DNA from: Thermoanaerobaculia bacterium
GTDB taxonomy: Bacteria > Acidobacteriota > Thermoanaerobaculia > UBA5066 > DATFVB01
Assembly (NCBI GenBank): GCA_035260525.1
Contig: DATFVB010000042.1
Coordinates: 1-54,800 of the forward strand
Direction of reading: 5' to 3'
DNA: 54,800 nucleotides
The position numbers were made by a program, and so were the translations under genes. This document shows, in pieces, positions 1 through 6,854 of the stretch; the first letter of the stretch is position 1; each line of letters opens with the position of its first letter. The notes beneath the pieces are model-generated. The model made no database searches. It was not told the DNA's origin and saw only the letters and a list, made by a program, of their open reading frames with translations.

Positions 1-1
1 G

Positions 2-409
2 GCCGTCGCGCGGATGGGGCGGATCGAGAACCGGCTGCGGTCGCCGCTCACGGATCTCGCAACGTCGTTCCACGCGTCGATGGAGGCGGCGATGGCGGAG
101 GCGGGCATCGAAGCCTCCCCGATGGCCGCGGCGCAGGACGCCGCGCGAATAGCCACGGCGCAGAACGCCGTGCGGACAGTCGCGGCGCAGGACGCCGCGC
201 GAACAGAGGTGGCGCCAAACGCCGCGCGCACAGTCGCGGCGCAGGACGCCGCGCGCACAGTCGCGGCACAGGACGCCGCGCGAATAGCCACGGCGCAGGA
301 CGCCGTGCGAACAGAGGTGGCGCAGGATGCCGCGCGGACAGTCGTGGCGCCAAACGCCGCGCGCACAGTCGTGGCGCACGACGCCGCGCGCACAGAGGCC
401 GCGCGATGA
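2..409 (+). CDS. C-terminal part of a DapA-like protein with a 9-residue-repeat tail (5' end outside window)
   Basis: The gene enters from the left edge; the frame is open from base 2. The first ~40 residues (RIENRLRSPLTDLATSFHAS and the alanine-rich helix after it) resemble the end of dihydrodipicolinate synthase, where an R-x-P-L-x-x-L segment precedes the last helix. The neighbour dapD supports this, but too little is visible to be sure. The rest is a tail of ten 9-residue units (consensus A-Q-D-A-A-R-T-V-A) that no DapA normally carries. The stop overlaps the dapD start as ATGA, so the two are probably translationally coupled. It could also be another lysine-pathway enzyme. Confidence 0.5.
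   Translation, partial: AVARMGRIENRLRSPLTDLATSFHASMEAAMAEAGIEASPMAAAQDAARIATAQNAVRTVAAQDAARTEVAPNAARTVAAQDAARTVAAQDAARIATAQDAVRTEVAQDAARTVVAPNAARTVVAHDAARTEAAR
131..400 (+). repeat. 27-bp tandem repeat, ten units, in frame
   Basis: Ten consecutive units of exactly 27 bp run up to three codons before the stop of the upstream gene. Units differ by a few bases; the core is a variable Arg codon, then ACA-GTC or ACA-GAG. ACA is a disfavoured codon in this GC-rich DNA. There are no spacers, so it is not a CRISPR array. The same period and the encoded core ARTVA recur in the hypF tail. Confidence 0.9.
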
Positions 410-1230
410 GCGCGACGGAGACGTCGCCGGGCGCCGCGAACGCGACGGTGACCGGCGCAAGGAACGAGGAGTTCCTCGACGCGCTGGAGTCGGGAGCGCT
501 CCGCGCGGCCGTGCGCGACCCGAGCTCGCCGACGGGCTGGCGGGTCGACCGCGAGGTCAAGCGCGGCGTGCTCGCCTGCTTCGCCGCGTCCGCGGAGACC
601 GAAGTCTCGGCGGGCCCGTTCCTCTTTCGGGACCGCGATCTCCTGCTGCCGCGGCGTGATCTTCCGGCGAGCGTTCGCGTCGTGCCCGGTGGAACCGCGA
701 TCCGAAGGGGGGCGCACCTCGGGAAGGGGGTCGTCGTGATGCCGCCCGCGTACGTCAACGTCGGCGCGTTCGTGGACGAAGACTCTCTCGTCGACAGCCA
801 CGCGCTCGTGGGGTCGTGCGCGCAGGTCGGCAAGCGCGTGCATCTCTCGGCGGCCGCGCAGATCGGCGGCGTGCTCGAGCCGATCGGAGCGCTGCCCGTG
901 ATCGTCGAGGACGACGTCTTCGTCGGGGGCAACTGCGGGATCTACGAGGGGGTCGTCGTGAAGCGGCGCGCGGTGCTCGCCGCGGGCGTCATCCTCACTT
1001 CATCGACGCCCGTCTACGACTTGACGCGGGGCGAGATTCTGCGCTCCGACCCTTCGAACGGCGTTCCGCTCGTGATCCCCGAAGGCGCCGTCGTCGTGAT
1101 GGGGTCGCGGCCCGCTCCGGGAGATTTCGCGCGGGAACACGGCCTGTCGCTCGCGGCGCCCGTCATCGTCAAGATCCGCGATGCGAAGACCGACGCGAAG
1201 ACGACGCTCGAGGCCGCGCTCCGCCGATGA
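406..1230 (+). CDS. dapD: 2,3,4,5-tetrahydropyridine-2,6-dicarboxylate N-succinyltransferase
   Basis: Transfers succinyl from succinyl-CoA to tetrahydrodipicolinate in the succinylase branch of lysine and meso-diaminopimelate synthesis; cytoplasmic, normally a homotrimer. The 274-residue protein has a short helical N-terminal domain and a left-handed beta-helix from about residue 90. Diagnostic DapD stretches are MPPAYVNVGAFVDE (112-125), DSHALVGSCAQVGKRVHLSA (130-149) and EDDVFVGGNCGIYEG (168-182). The length is typical. The first ~20 residues are low-complexity and may be a lineage extension. The start overlaps the upstream stop by ATGA and the stop overlaps the next start in the same way, so it sits in the middle of a coupled operon. 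Confidence 0.97.
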   Translation: MSATETSPGAANATVTGARNEEFLDALESGALRAAVRDPSSPTGWRVDREVKRGVLACFAASAETEVSAGPFLFRDRDLLLPRRDLPASVRVVPGGTAIRRGAHLGKGVVVMPPAYVNVGAFVDEDSLVDSHALVGSCAQVGKRVHLSAAAQIGGVLEPIGALPVIVEDDVFVGGNCGIYEGVVVKRRAVLAAGVILTSSTPVYDLTRGEILRSDPSNGVPLVIPEGAVVVMGSRPAPGDFAREHGLSLAAPVIVKIRDAKTDAKTTLEAALRR

Positions 1231-2510
1231 AGACCGCGCTCGGCGACCGGCGGCTCTCCCGGCTCGCGAAGCGGTACGGCACGCCGTACTTCGCCTACGA
1301 CTTCGACGGGTTCGACCGGCAGGCGCGGGCGCTCCGGGACGCCTTGCCGCGCCGGTTCGAGATCTTCTACGCCGTCAAGGCGAACCCTTCGCTCGCGGTG
1401 CTCGCGGCGTTCGCGCGCCGGGGCCTGGGCGCCGACGTGGCGTCGGCGGGGGAGATCGCGGCCGCCCTGGCGGCGGGTTTCCCGCCCGAACGGCTCGTCA
1501 TGTCGGGGCCCGCCAAGAGCGATCGGGACCTCGCCGCCGCCGTGCGCGCGGGCATCCTGGCCGTCAACGTCGAGGGCCCGGCAGAGCTCGACCGGCTCCA
1601 GGCGATCGCGCAGGCGTCGAAATCGCGGATGCGCGTGCAGCTCCGGTTGAATCCCCGGTGGAGGCGGACCGAGCGCATCCGGATCATCGGCGGCCCGGGC
1701 GCCGGCAAGTTCGGGATGAGCGTCTCGCTCGCGGGCGATGTGCTGGCGCGAAGATCGCGCTGGCCCCGCCTCGCGATCTCGGGCTTCCACGTGTTCCAGG
1801 CGTCGAACGTGCTCGACGCGCGCGCCTTCGTCGGCAACGTCCGGCGCGTCCTCGATCTCGCTCTCGGCCTCGCGCGGCGATGGGACGTGCCGCTCGATCT
1901 GATCGACCTCGGGGGCGGTTTCGGGATCCCGTACCAGCCCGACGAGAAGCCGCTCGATCGCGAACGCCTCGAGCGCGGCCTCGACCGCGTGTGCTCCGAG
2001 ATCGAAGGCGAAGAGCGCTTCGCGCAGACGCGATTCCTGTTCGAGCCGGGGCGGTACCTTGCGGGCCCGGCGGGCGTTTACGTCTGCCGCGTCCTGGACG
2101 TGAAGCGGGAGGCGGGGCCGTCATCGACGGTCCACGCGCTCGTGGACGGCGGCATCCATCACCTGCTGCGGCCGGCTCTGGTCGGGCCACAGCCCGTGCG
2201 CCTGATTCCGGCGCGGGCGCGCCGGCCGGGCCGCGCGCACCCGACCACGATCGGCGGGCCCCTCTGCACCAGCCTCGACGTTTTCGCCGGCCGGGTTCCT
2301 CTTCCGATGCCCGAGCCCGGCGATCTCGTCGCGTTCTCGCAGGCGGGGGCCTACGGCTACACGGAGTCGATGCCGCTCTTCCTGTCGCACCGCTGGCCCG
2401 CCGAGATCGGCGTGCGGGGAGGCCTCGACGCGCCTCTTCGAACCCCGCCGACGGTCGCCGAGCTGCTCGCGGCGCAGGAGACTCCGCGCATCCTCTTCCG
2501 GCGATCCTGA
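1227..2510 (+). CDS. Fold-type III PLP decarboxylase, probably diaminopimelate decarboxylase (LysA-like)
   Basis: 427 residues with an alanine-racemase-like TIM barrel and a C-terminal beta domain. The PLP lysine lies in FYAVKANP (K51); a GGGFG phosphate loop follows; the C-terminal active-site segment is GGPLCTSLDVF with Cys347, then a QAGAYGYT loop. Position after dapD, overlapping by ATGA, makes meso-DAP to lysine the likely reaction. The sequence is not a textbook LysA: GPLCTSLD instead of CESGD, MSGPAKSD instead of FTGNNKS, and FHVFQASNVLDA are closer to the decarboxylase subfamily named for exosortase-A systems (and BtrK/PvsE). Family is certain; exact substrate is inferred from context. 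Confidence 0.85.
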   Translation: MKTALGDRRLSRLAKRYGTPYFAYDFDGFDRQARALRDALPRRFEIFYAVKANPSLAVLAAFARRGLGADVASAGEIAAALAAGFPPERLVMSGPAKSDRDLAAAVRAGILAVNVEGPAELDRLQAIAQASKSRMRVQLRLNPRWRRTERIRIIGGPGAGKFGMSVSLAGDVLARRSRWPRLAISGFHVFQASNVLDARAFVGNVRRVLDLALGLARRWDVPLDLIDLGGGFGIPYQPDEKPLDRERLERGLDRVCSEIEGEERFAQTRFLFEPGRYLAGPAGVYVCRVLDVKREAGPSSTVHALVDGGIHHLLRPALVGPQPVRLIPARARRPGRAHPTTIGGPLCTSLDVFAGRVPLPMPEPGDLVAFSQAGAYGYTESMPLFLSHRWPAEIGVRGGLDAPLRTPPTVAELLAAQETPRILFRRS

Positions 2511-2698
2511 TCGGCGGCCTCCGGCGCGATCGGGCCCGGCGGCTCCCGGTCACGGGACGCCCCAGCCCCGGCAAGGCTCGATCGCGGCGCGGAGCTCGGA
2601 TGCCGAAGCGATCCGGCTGGCAAGCGCACGCCTTCGCGTGAGATGATTCTGCTCGCAAGGCTCCCGCGTTCTCGAATCCGGTCCAGGGAGCGAACACG

Positions 2699-3400
2699 AT
2701 GGACGCGCGAACCGGCCCCAGCCGCACACTCGACCCTCCTTCGCGGCGGCGAACGTCTCCGCGCGAGACGATCGACCTTCTCTCGAAGAGCCGGCAGGCC
2801 GCATTCGGAATCGACTCGATGGAGCGGATCGTCTACTGGAACCGTTCCTGCGAGACGCTGCTCGGGCACGCCGCGCCGAAGGTGCTCGGCAAGCACTGTT
2901 TCGACATCATCGCCGGGCGCGACGAGAACGGAAACCGGTACTGCGCTCGAAACTGCCCGATATTGCCGCAGGCGCGAAACGACGACGACCCGGTGCGCCC
3001 GTTCACGCTGACGCTCCTCGACGCCGCGGGCCGGGAACGCGCGATCCGGTTCCGGACCTTCGTCGTGCCCTCCGTCCGCGCGGAGCTCTCCGTGGTCATC
3101 CACGTCGTCGCGGAAAAGGGCTCGGAGCTCTCGGCGACCGACGCCGAGCTCGCGTCGCTCGCGGCGAGCGCGCCCCCGGCGCGCTGGCCGATGCGAGCCG
3201 CGGCGCCCGTGATGCTGACTGCCCGCGAGAAAGAGATCGTCCTCGGCTTCGCCGAGGGTCTCTCGACCGCGCGCGTCGCCGAGAAGCTCCGCATCGCGCC
3301 CGTGACCGTCCGGAACCACACCCAGCGGATTCTCCTGAAGCTCGACGTCCACTCGAAGCTCGCCGCGGTCGTCTTCGCGTACCGGCACCAGCTGCTGTAG
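2699..3400 (+). CDS. PAS domain - LuxR-type HTH transcriptional regulator
   Basis: 233 residues. A PAS domain spans about residues 25-125 (FGIDSMERIVYWNRSCETLLG, then HCFDIIAGRDENG and CARNCPILP). The three cysteines of that second half are typical of single-PAS LuxR regulators and could sense redox state or bind a metal. A LuxR/GerE helix-turn-helix occupies about 165-233 (LTAREKEIVLGFAEGLSTAR, then EKLRIAPVTVRNHTQRILLK). There is no receiver domain. It is monocistronic, with a 188-base gap on the left that shows nothing else and the convergent hydrogenase maturation operon on the right. A role in hydrogenase control is possible from position only. Confidence 0.85.
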   Translation: MDARTGPSRTLDPPSRRRTSPRETIDLLSKSRQAAFGIDSMERIVYWNRSCETLLGHAAPKVLGKHCFDIIAGRDENGNRYCARNCPILPQARNDDDPVRPFTLTLLDAAGRERAIRFRTFVVPSVRAELSVVIHVVAEKGSELSATDAELASLAASAPPARWPMRAAAPVMLTAREKEIVLGFAEGLSTARVAEKLRIAPVTVRNHTQRILLKLDVHSKLAAVVFAYRHQLL

Positions 3401-3584
3401 CCGGCCTGCGTCAAGGCTACGGCGCGGCAGGCCGCGACCTCGCAATGACGACGAGGACGAGTGGCCTCGCGGTGACGAGAAGAGAGTCGCTTCGCGACCG
3501 ATCGACGGCGGGCGGGGAAACCGCGCCGAAGCTCGAAGAGCAAAGGCGGGCCTTGTCCTCCGTAGCTCGGAGAGCGGAGGAGGA
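3401..3584. repeat. Convergent intergenic spacer with imperfect palindromes
   Basis: The spacer between two convergent genes holds three palindromic relics: a GGCCTGC...GCAGGCC pair near the left end, a CGCCGAAGCTCGAAGAGC segment in the middle, and GTCCTCCG...CGGAGGAGGAC at the right, just beyond the stop of the minus-strand gene. A CTCGCAATGACGACG stretch resembles the GTCATTGCGAG type of dispersed intergenic repeat. They could end transcription from both sides, though there is no U-run. Confidence 0.5.
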
Positions 3585-4229
3585 CTACCAGCCGAGGCCG
3601 AGGACCGCGAGTCCGACGGCGGCGATCAGGCCGCCGGCGGCGGCGTCGCCCCAGCGGTCGAGCCACGGCGCGTGGAGGACGCGCGCGCCCGCGCGCGCCG
3701 GAAGGACGAAGGCGAGCATCGTCGCGAGTGTCGCCGCCTCGTAGAGCGCGACGATGGCGAGGATGCGAGGCCAGCCGAGAGGGGCCGCCGCGAGGACGAG
3801 CGGCGCGACGGCGAAGCACGGATCCGCGGAGAAGAGGAGAAACAGCGTCCAGGCGCTCGCGCGGTCGTGCACGTGGTCGTAGTGCGCGTGGGGATGCCCG
3901 TGCACGCGCGGCGGAATCGCGCGGCGCATGCCCCAGAGCGCGTACGCGACGCCGAAGACGATCAGGAGGAGCGGCGCGACGGCGCCGAGGCGCCGCCCGA
4001 ACGAGGCGAGGACCTGCGTGCCGAGGAAGACCCCGGCGAGGCCGAGGAGCGCCGAGACCGTCACGTGGCCGAACCCGCACGCGAGCGTGACGCGCGCCGT
4101 GCGCCGGGCGGACCACCCGCGCGTCCGGGCGAGCGCGGCGAAGGGGACCCAGTGATCGGGCGCGGCCGTGTGCAGGCTGCCGACGGTGACGGCGGCGACG
4201 GCGAGCGCCGGGAAGATCGCGCCGCTCAT
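3585..4229 (-). CDS. NicO-like multi-pass membrane protein, probable nickel transporter of the hyp operon
   Basis: 214 residues with about six hydrophobic segments. The first membrane segment carries H-T-A-A-P-D-H, which fits the HX4DH signature of nickel/cobalt permeases; a GFGH motif follows in the next helix. The hydrophilic loop near residues 100-115 is histidine-rich (HGHPHAHYDHVHD), as in NicO/RcnA and HupE-type carriers. It is the last gene of the maturation operon and its ATG overlaps the stop of the crotonase gene. Nickel import for HypA/HypB is the natural role. The overall match to NicO is weak, so a TauE/UreH-like or other metal carrier cannot be excluded. The start was chosen at the ATGA overlap; a longer upstream frame would be antisense-like. 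Confidence 0.6.
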   Translation of the reverse strand: MSGAIFPALAVAAVTVGSLHTAAPDHWVPFAALARTRGWSARRTARVTLACGFGHVTVSALLGLAGVFLGTQVLASFGRRLGAVAPLLLIVFGVAYALWGMRRAIPPRVHGHPHAHYDHVHDRASAWTLFLLFSADPCFAVAPLVLAAAPLGWPRILAIVALYEAATLATMLAFVLPARAGARVLHAPWLDRWGDAAAGGLIAAVGLAVLGLGW

Positions 4230-5056
4230 TTCAGTCCGAACTCCGGCGCGCGCTTCTCGAAGAAGGCGTCGAGTCCCTCGCGGAAGTCGGCGCCGTCGGC
4301 GATCCGCGCGAGCGCCTCGATCTCGCGGTCGAGATGGAAGTCGAGGCGGTCGACGCCCGCGGCCTGGTTGACGAGGTTCTTCGCGATTCCGAGCGCCTCG
4401 GCGGGCCCGGCGGCGATCCGCCGGGCGATCTCGAGGACGCGGTCGTCGAACCCGTCGGTCGGGAAGACCGCGTTGACGAGCTGCCATTCGAGGGCCGTTT
4501 TCGCGTCGAGCCGGGGGTTCATCAGAACGAGCTCCATCGCGCGGCGCAGGCCGAGGAGCCGGGGCAGGAAGAACGTCGAGCTTTCGGCGCCCGTGAGTCC
4601 GGTCTTGCCGTAGGCCCACTCGAAGCTCGCGCGCTCGGAGGCGAAGACGAGATCGCACGCCATCGCGATCCCGAACCCTCCGGCGGCCGCGACACCGTCG
4701 ACGGCGGCTACGAAGGCCTTCGGGGCGCGCTTGATCTCGGAAATCGCGCTGTGGATGTATTCGAGGATCTGCTGGAAGACGGCCCCGTAGCCGCCGCGCT
4801 GCGGCCGGCCGTCCTGGAGGTATCCGAGGTCCTTCGAATCGCCTCCCGCGCGGATGTATTTCAAGTCCGCCCCGCTGCAGAAGACGCCGCCCTCGCCGCG
4901 CAGGATCACGGCCCGGACCTCCGGGTCGCGCGCGCACTGGAGTCCGGCGCGGCGGAACTCCTGCGCGGTCTCGACGTCGAGCGAGTTGAACCGGTCCCGC
5001 CGGTCGATCGTGATGACGGCGACGCTGGCGGAGCGGTCGAGCCGGATCGCCGTCAT
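4226..5056 (-). CDS. Crotonase-family protein, probable CO-forming half of a split HypX
   Basis: 276 residues of enoyl-CoA hydratase/isomerase fold. The oxyanion-hole segments are FCSGADLKYI (59-68) and AAVDGVAAAGGFGIAMACD (117-135). Both catalytic glutamates of ordinary hydratases are absent: the equivalent positions are Gly129 and Tyr149. Instead there is AYGKTGLTGAESSTFFLPR (148-166), which keeps a Tyr (149) and a Glu (158) spaced almost as in the C-terminal domain of HypX, where such a pair is needed to release CO from formyl-CoA. The gene overlaps the formyltransferase upstream by ATGA inside the hyp operon. Crotonase membership is certain; the HypX role is inferred from residues plus context. 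The alternative is an acyl-CoA isomerase carried along by chance. Confidence 0.7.
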   Translation of the reverse strand: MTAIRLDRSASVAVITIDRRDRFNSLDVETAQEFRRAGLQCARDPEVRAVILRGEGGVFCSGADLKYIRAGGDSKDLGYLQDGRPQRGGYGAVFQQILEYIHSAISEIKRAPKAFVAAVDGVAAAGGFGIAMACDLVFASERASFEWAYGKTGLTGAESSTFFLPRLLGLRRAMELVLMNPRLDAKTALEWQLVNAVFPTDGFDDRVLEIARRIAAGPAEALGIAKNLVNQAAGVDRLDFHLDREIEALARIADGADFREGLDAFFEKRAPEFGLK

Positions 5057-5793
5057 GCGCCCTCCGCGGAGAGCACGGCGACGACGGGCTCCGCGTCCGG
5101 CGCCCGCCGCCCGGCCGCGGCGAGGCGGATCGCCTGGCGCGCGAGGTCTCCCCAGGCGTCGGCCAGCATCCACTCCTGATGGGCGCAGGCGTACGCCTTG
5201 ACGGCCCGGCGGTTTCCGGCCGCGAGCAGGTCGGCCACGAACGGCGCGACGGGATACGCCGGCGATCGGAGGATCACCGGTCCGCCGTCGACCTCCTCGG
5301 TCATCCAGTGGGCGGTAGCGCGCGTTTCGCGCTCGCCCGAGAGGATCGCGTCGGCGACCGCGCGCAGGCCCGGGTATTTCGGCCGGCCGTCGGCGCCGAG
5401 CAGGCACAGGTCGCTCCCGTGGACGTTGATCGCGCCGACGGGCGCCGAGTCGAGGAGCGCCGGGGTCGCGACGTACAGGTACGACGAGAAGAGGAGGAGG
5501 TCCGGTTCCCACATCTTCAGGAGGGCGGCCACCGCGGCGTCGTACTCCCGCCGCACCGACAGATCCGAGAGAGGCGCGTTGCGCCGCCGGTAGAAGTCGC
5601 GGATCGGGTACGACACGAAGGGAACGTCCGCCGCGAGGAAGAGCGGGCGCGTCTCGAAATCCGGCTCGCTCGAGAACGCGCAGGCGAGCTCCCATCGGCG
5701 TCCGAGCGCCGGATCGAAGAGGAGGTCCTGCGCGCCGGGGCAGCGGTGCGACGAGAGCACGGCGACGCGCAGCGGACGAAGGAAGGTCAGCAT
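5053..5793 (-). CDS. Formyltransferase-fold protein, probable formyl-THF-using half of a split HypX
   Basis: 246 residues with a Rossmann-like formyl_transf_N domain. The catalytic Asn-His-Asp triad of folate formyltransferases is visible: N123 and H125 in INVHGSDL, and D169 in TEEVDGGPVI. HypX joins such a domain to a crotonase domain; here the partner is the next gene, overlapping by ATGA. The start overlaps the hypE stop by 7 bases. The expected reaction is formyl transfer from N10-formyl-tetrahydrofolate to CoA, the first step in making the CO ligand. The loop after the His (SDLCLLGADGRPKYPGLRA) looks more like generic formyltransferases than like canonical HypX, so this may be a divergent or independently recruited version. 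Sugar- or aminoacyl-tRNA formyltransferase roles fit the context poorly. Confidence 0.7.
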   Translation of the reverse strand: MLTFLRPLRVAVLSSHRCPGAQDLLFDPALGRRWELACAFSSEPDFETRPLFLAADVPFVSYPIRDFYRRRNAPLSDLSVRREYDAAVAALLKMWEPDLLLFSSYLYVATPALLDSAPVGAINVHGSDLCLLGADGRPKYPGLRAVADAILSGERETRATAHWMTEEVDGGPVILRSPAYPVAPFVADLLAAGNRRAVKAYACAHQEWMLADAWGDLARQAIRLAAAGRRAPDAEPVVAVLSAEGA

Positions 5794-6854
5794 ATGCGCG
5801 GGAGCGGCTCCCCCTCGGGCTCGGCGAGGAGGCGCCTTCCGAAACCGGTGTCGAGGATGATCGAGCCGGGCCGTTCGGCGAGACAGGTCCCGACGATCGC
5901 GGCCTCGCGCCCGAGAGGATGCGCGCGCAGGGCTTCGAGGAGCGCGCCGGCGGCCTCGGGGGCGACGCCGATCACGGCCTTTCCCTCGTTGGCGACGTTC
6001 AACGGGTCGATCCCGAGCAGGTCGCCGGCGGCGCGGACGGCGTCGTGGACGGGGACTTTCGTCTCCTCGAGGAGAATCCCGACGCGGCTCTTGCCGGCCA
6101 TCTCGTGAAGGGCCGAGGAGAGCCCGCCGCGGGTGGGATCCTTCATCGCGACGATTCCCGCGCCGCAGGCATCCAGGGCCGCACGGATCAGGCCGTTGAT
6201 CGGCGCGACGTCGGAGAAGAGGTCGCCTTCCAGACCGAGCTGGTGGCGGGCGGCCATGATCGCGAGGCCGTGGTCGCCGATCGCTCCGGTCACGACGATC
6301 CGGTCGCCGGGGCGCAGGCCGCAGTCGCGGACGATCCGGGTGGTGACGGCCACCCCGGTCGTGTTCAGGACGATCCCGTCAATCTCGCCGCGGCCCATCA
6401 CCTTCGTGTCGCCGGTGACGATCGGCGCGCCCGACTCCCGGCAGGTTTCGGCCATCGAAGCGCGGATGCGATCGAGGTCGGTCCGCGGAAACCCTTCCTC
6501 GATGATCGCGCCGCAGGTCAGCGCGAGCACCTCCGTGGCTCCCATCATCGCGAGGTCGTTGACCGTCCCCGAGATCGAGAGCTTCCCGATGTCTCCGCCG
6601 GGGAAGAAGATCGGATGCACGACGTGCGAGTCGGTCGTCACGACGACCCACCGGTCGCCGATCCAGAGGGCGGCCCCGTCGTCCATCGCGAGCGGCCCGA
6701 CGTCCTTGTCCGAGAGCCGCGGGGCGCCTTCGAGGAACACGTCCTCGATCAGCGCCCGCATCGCGCGGCCGCCGGCGCCCTGCTTGAGCGTGACGCGGTC
6801 GTCGAGCAATGCCAGCCCGGTTTTCGTCGAGCCGCCGAGGCTCGCGTTCTTCAT
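5787..6854 (-). CDS. hypE: Hydrogenase maturation protein HypE (carbamoyl dehydratase)
   Basis: 355 residues of the PurM/AIR-synthetase fold. HypE receives a carbamoyl group from HypF on its C-terminal cysteine and dehydrates it with ATP to a thiocyanate, the source of the cyanide ligands. The protein ends in P-R-I-C, giving the required terminal Cys. Other family stretches are LKQGAGGRAMRALI near the start, MDDGAA, FPGGDIGKLSISGTVNDLA and MKDPTRGGLSSALHEMA. The start overlaps the hypD stop (ATGA) and the final Cys codon overlaps the start of the formyltransferase gene. Confidence 0.97.
   Translation of the reverse strand: MKNASLGGSTKTGLALLDDRVTLKQGAGGRAMRALIEDVFLEGAPRLSDKDVGPLAMDDGAALWIGDRWVVVTTDSHVVHPIFFPGGDIGKLSISGTVNDLAMMGATEVLALTCGAIIEEGFPRTDLDRIRASMAETCRESGAPIVTGDTKVMGRGEIDGIVLNTTGVAVTTRIVRDCGLRPGDRIVVTGAIGDHGLAIMAARHQLGLEGDLFSDVAPINGLIRAALDACGAGIVAMKDPTRGGLSSALHEMAGKSRVGILLEETKVPVHDAVRAAGDLLGIDPLNVANEGKAVIGVAPEAAGALLEALRAHPLGREAAIVGTCLAERPGSIILDTGFGRRLLAEPEGEPLPRIC

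Noticed and set aside
131-400. CRISPR array
   Set aside because: Units are 27 bp with no spacers and stay in one coding frame; it is a coding tandem repeat.
5053-5793. Methionyl-tRNA formyltransferase or PurN
   Set aside because: No C-terminal tRNA-binding domain, poor match to PurN outside the triad, and full coupling to hypE and the crotonase gene.
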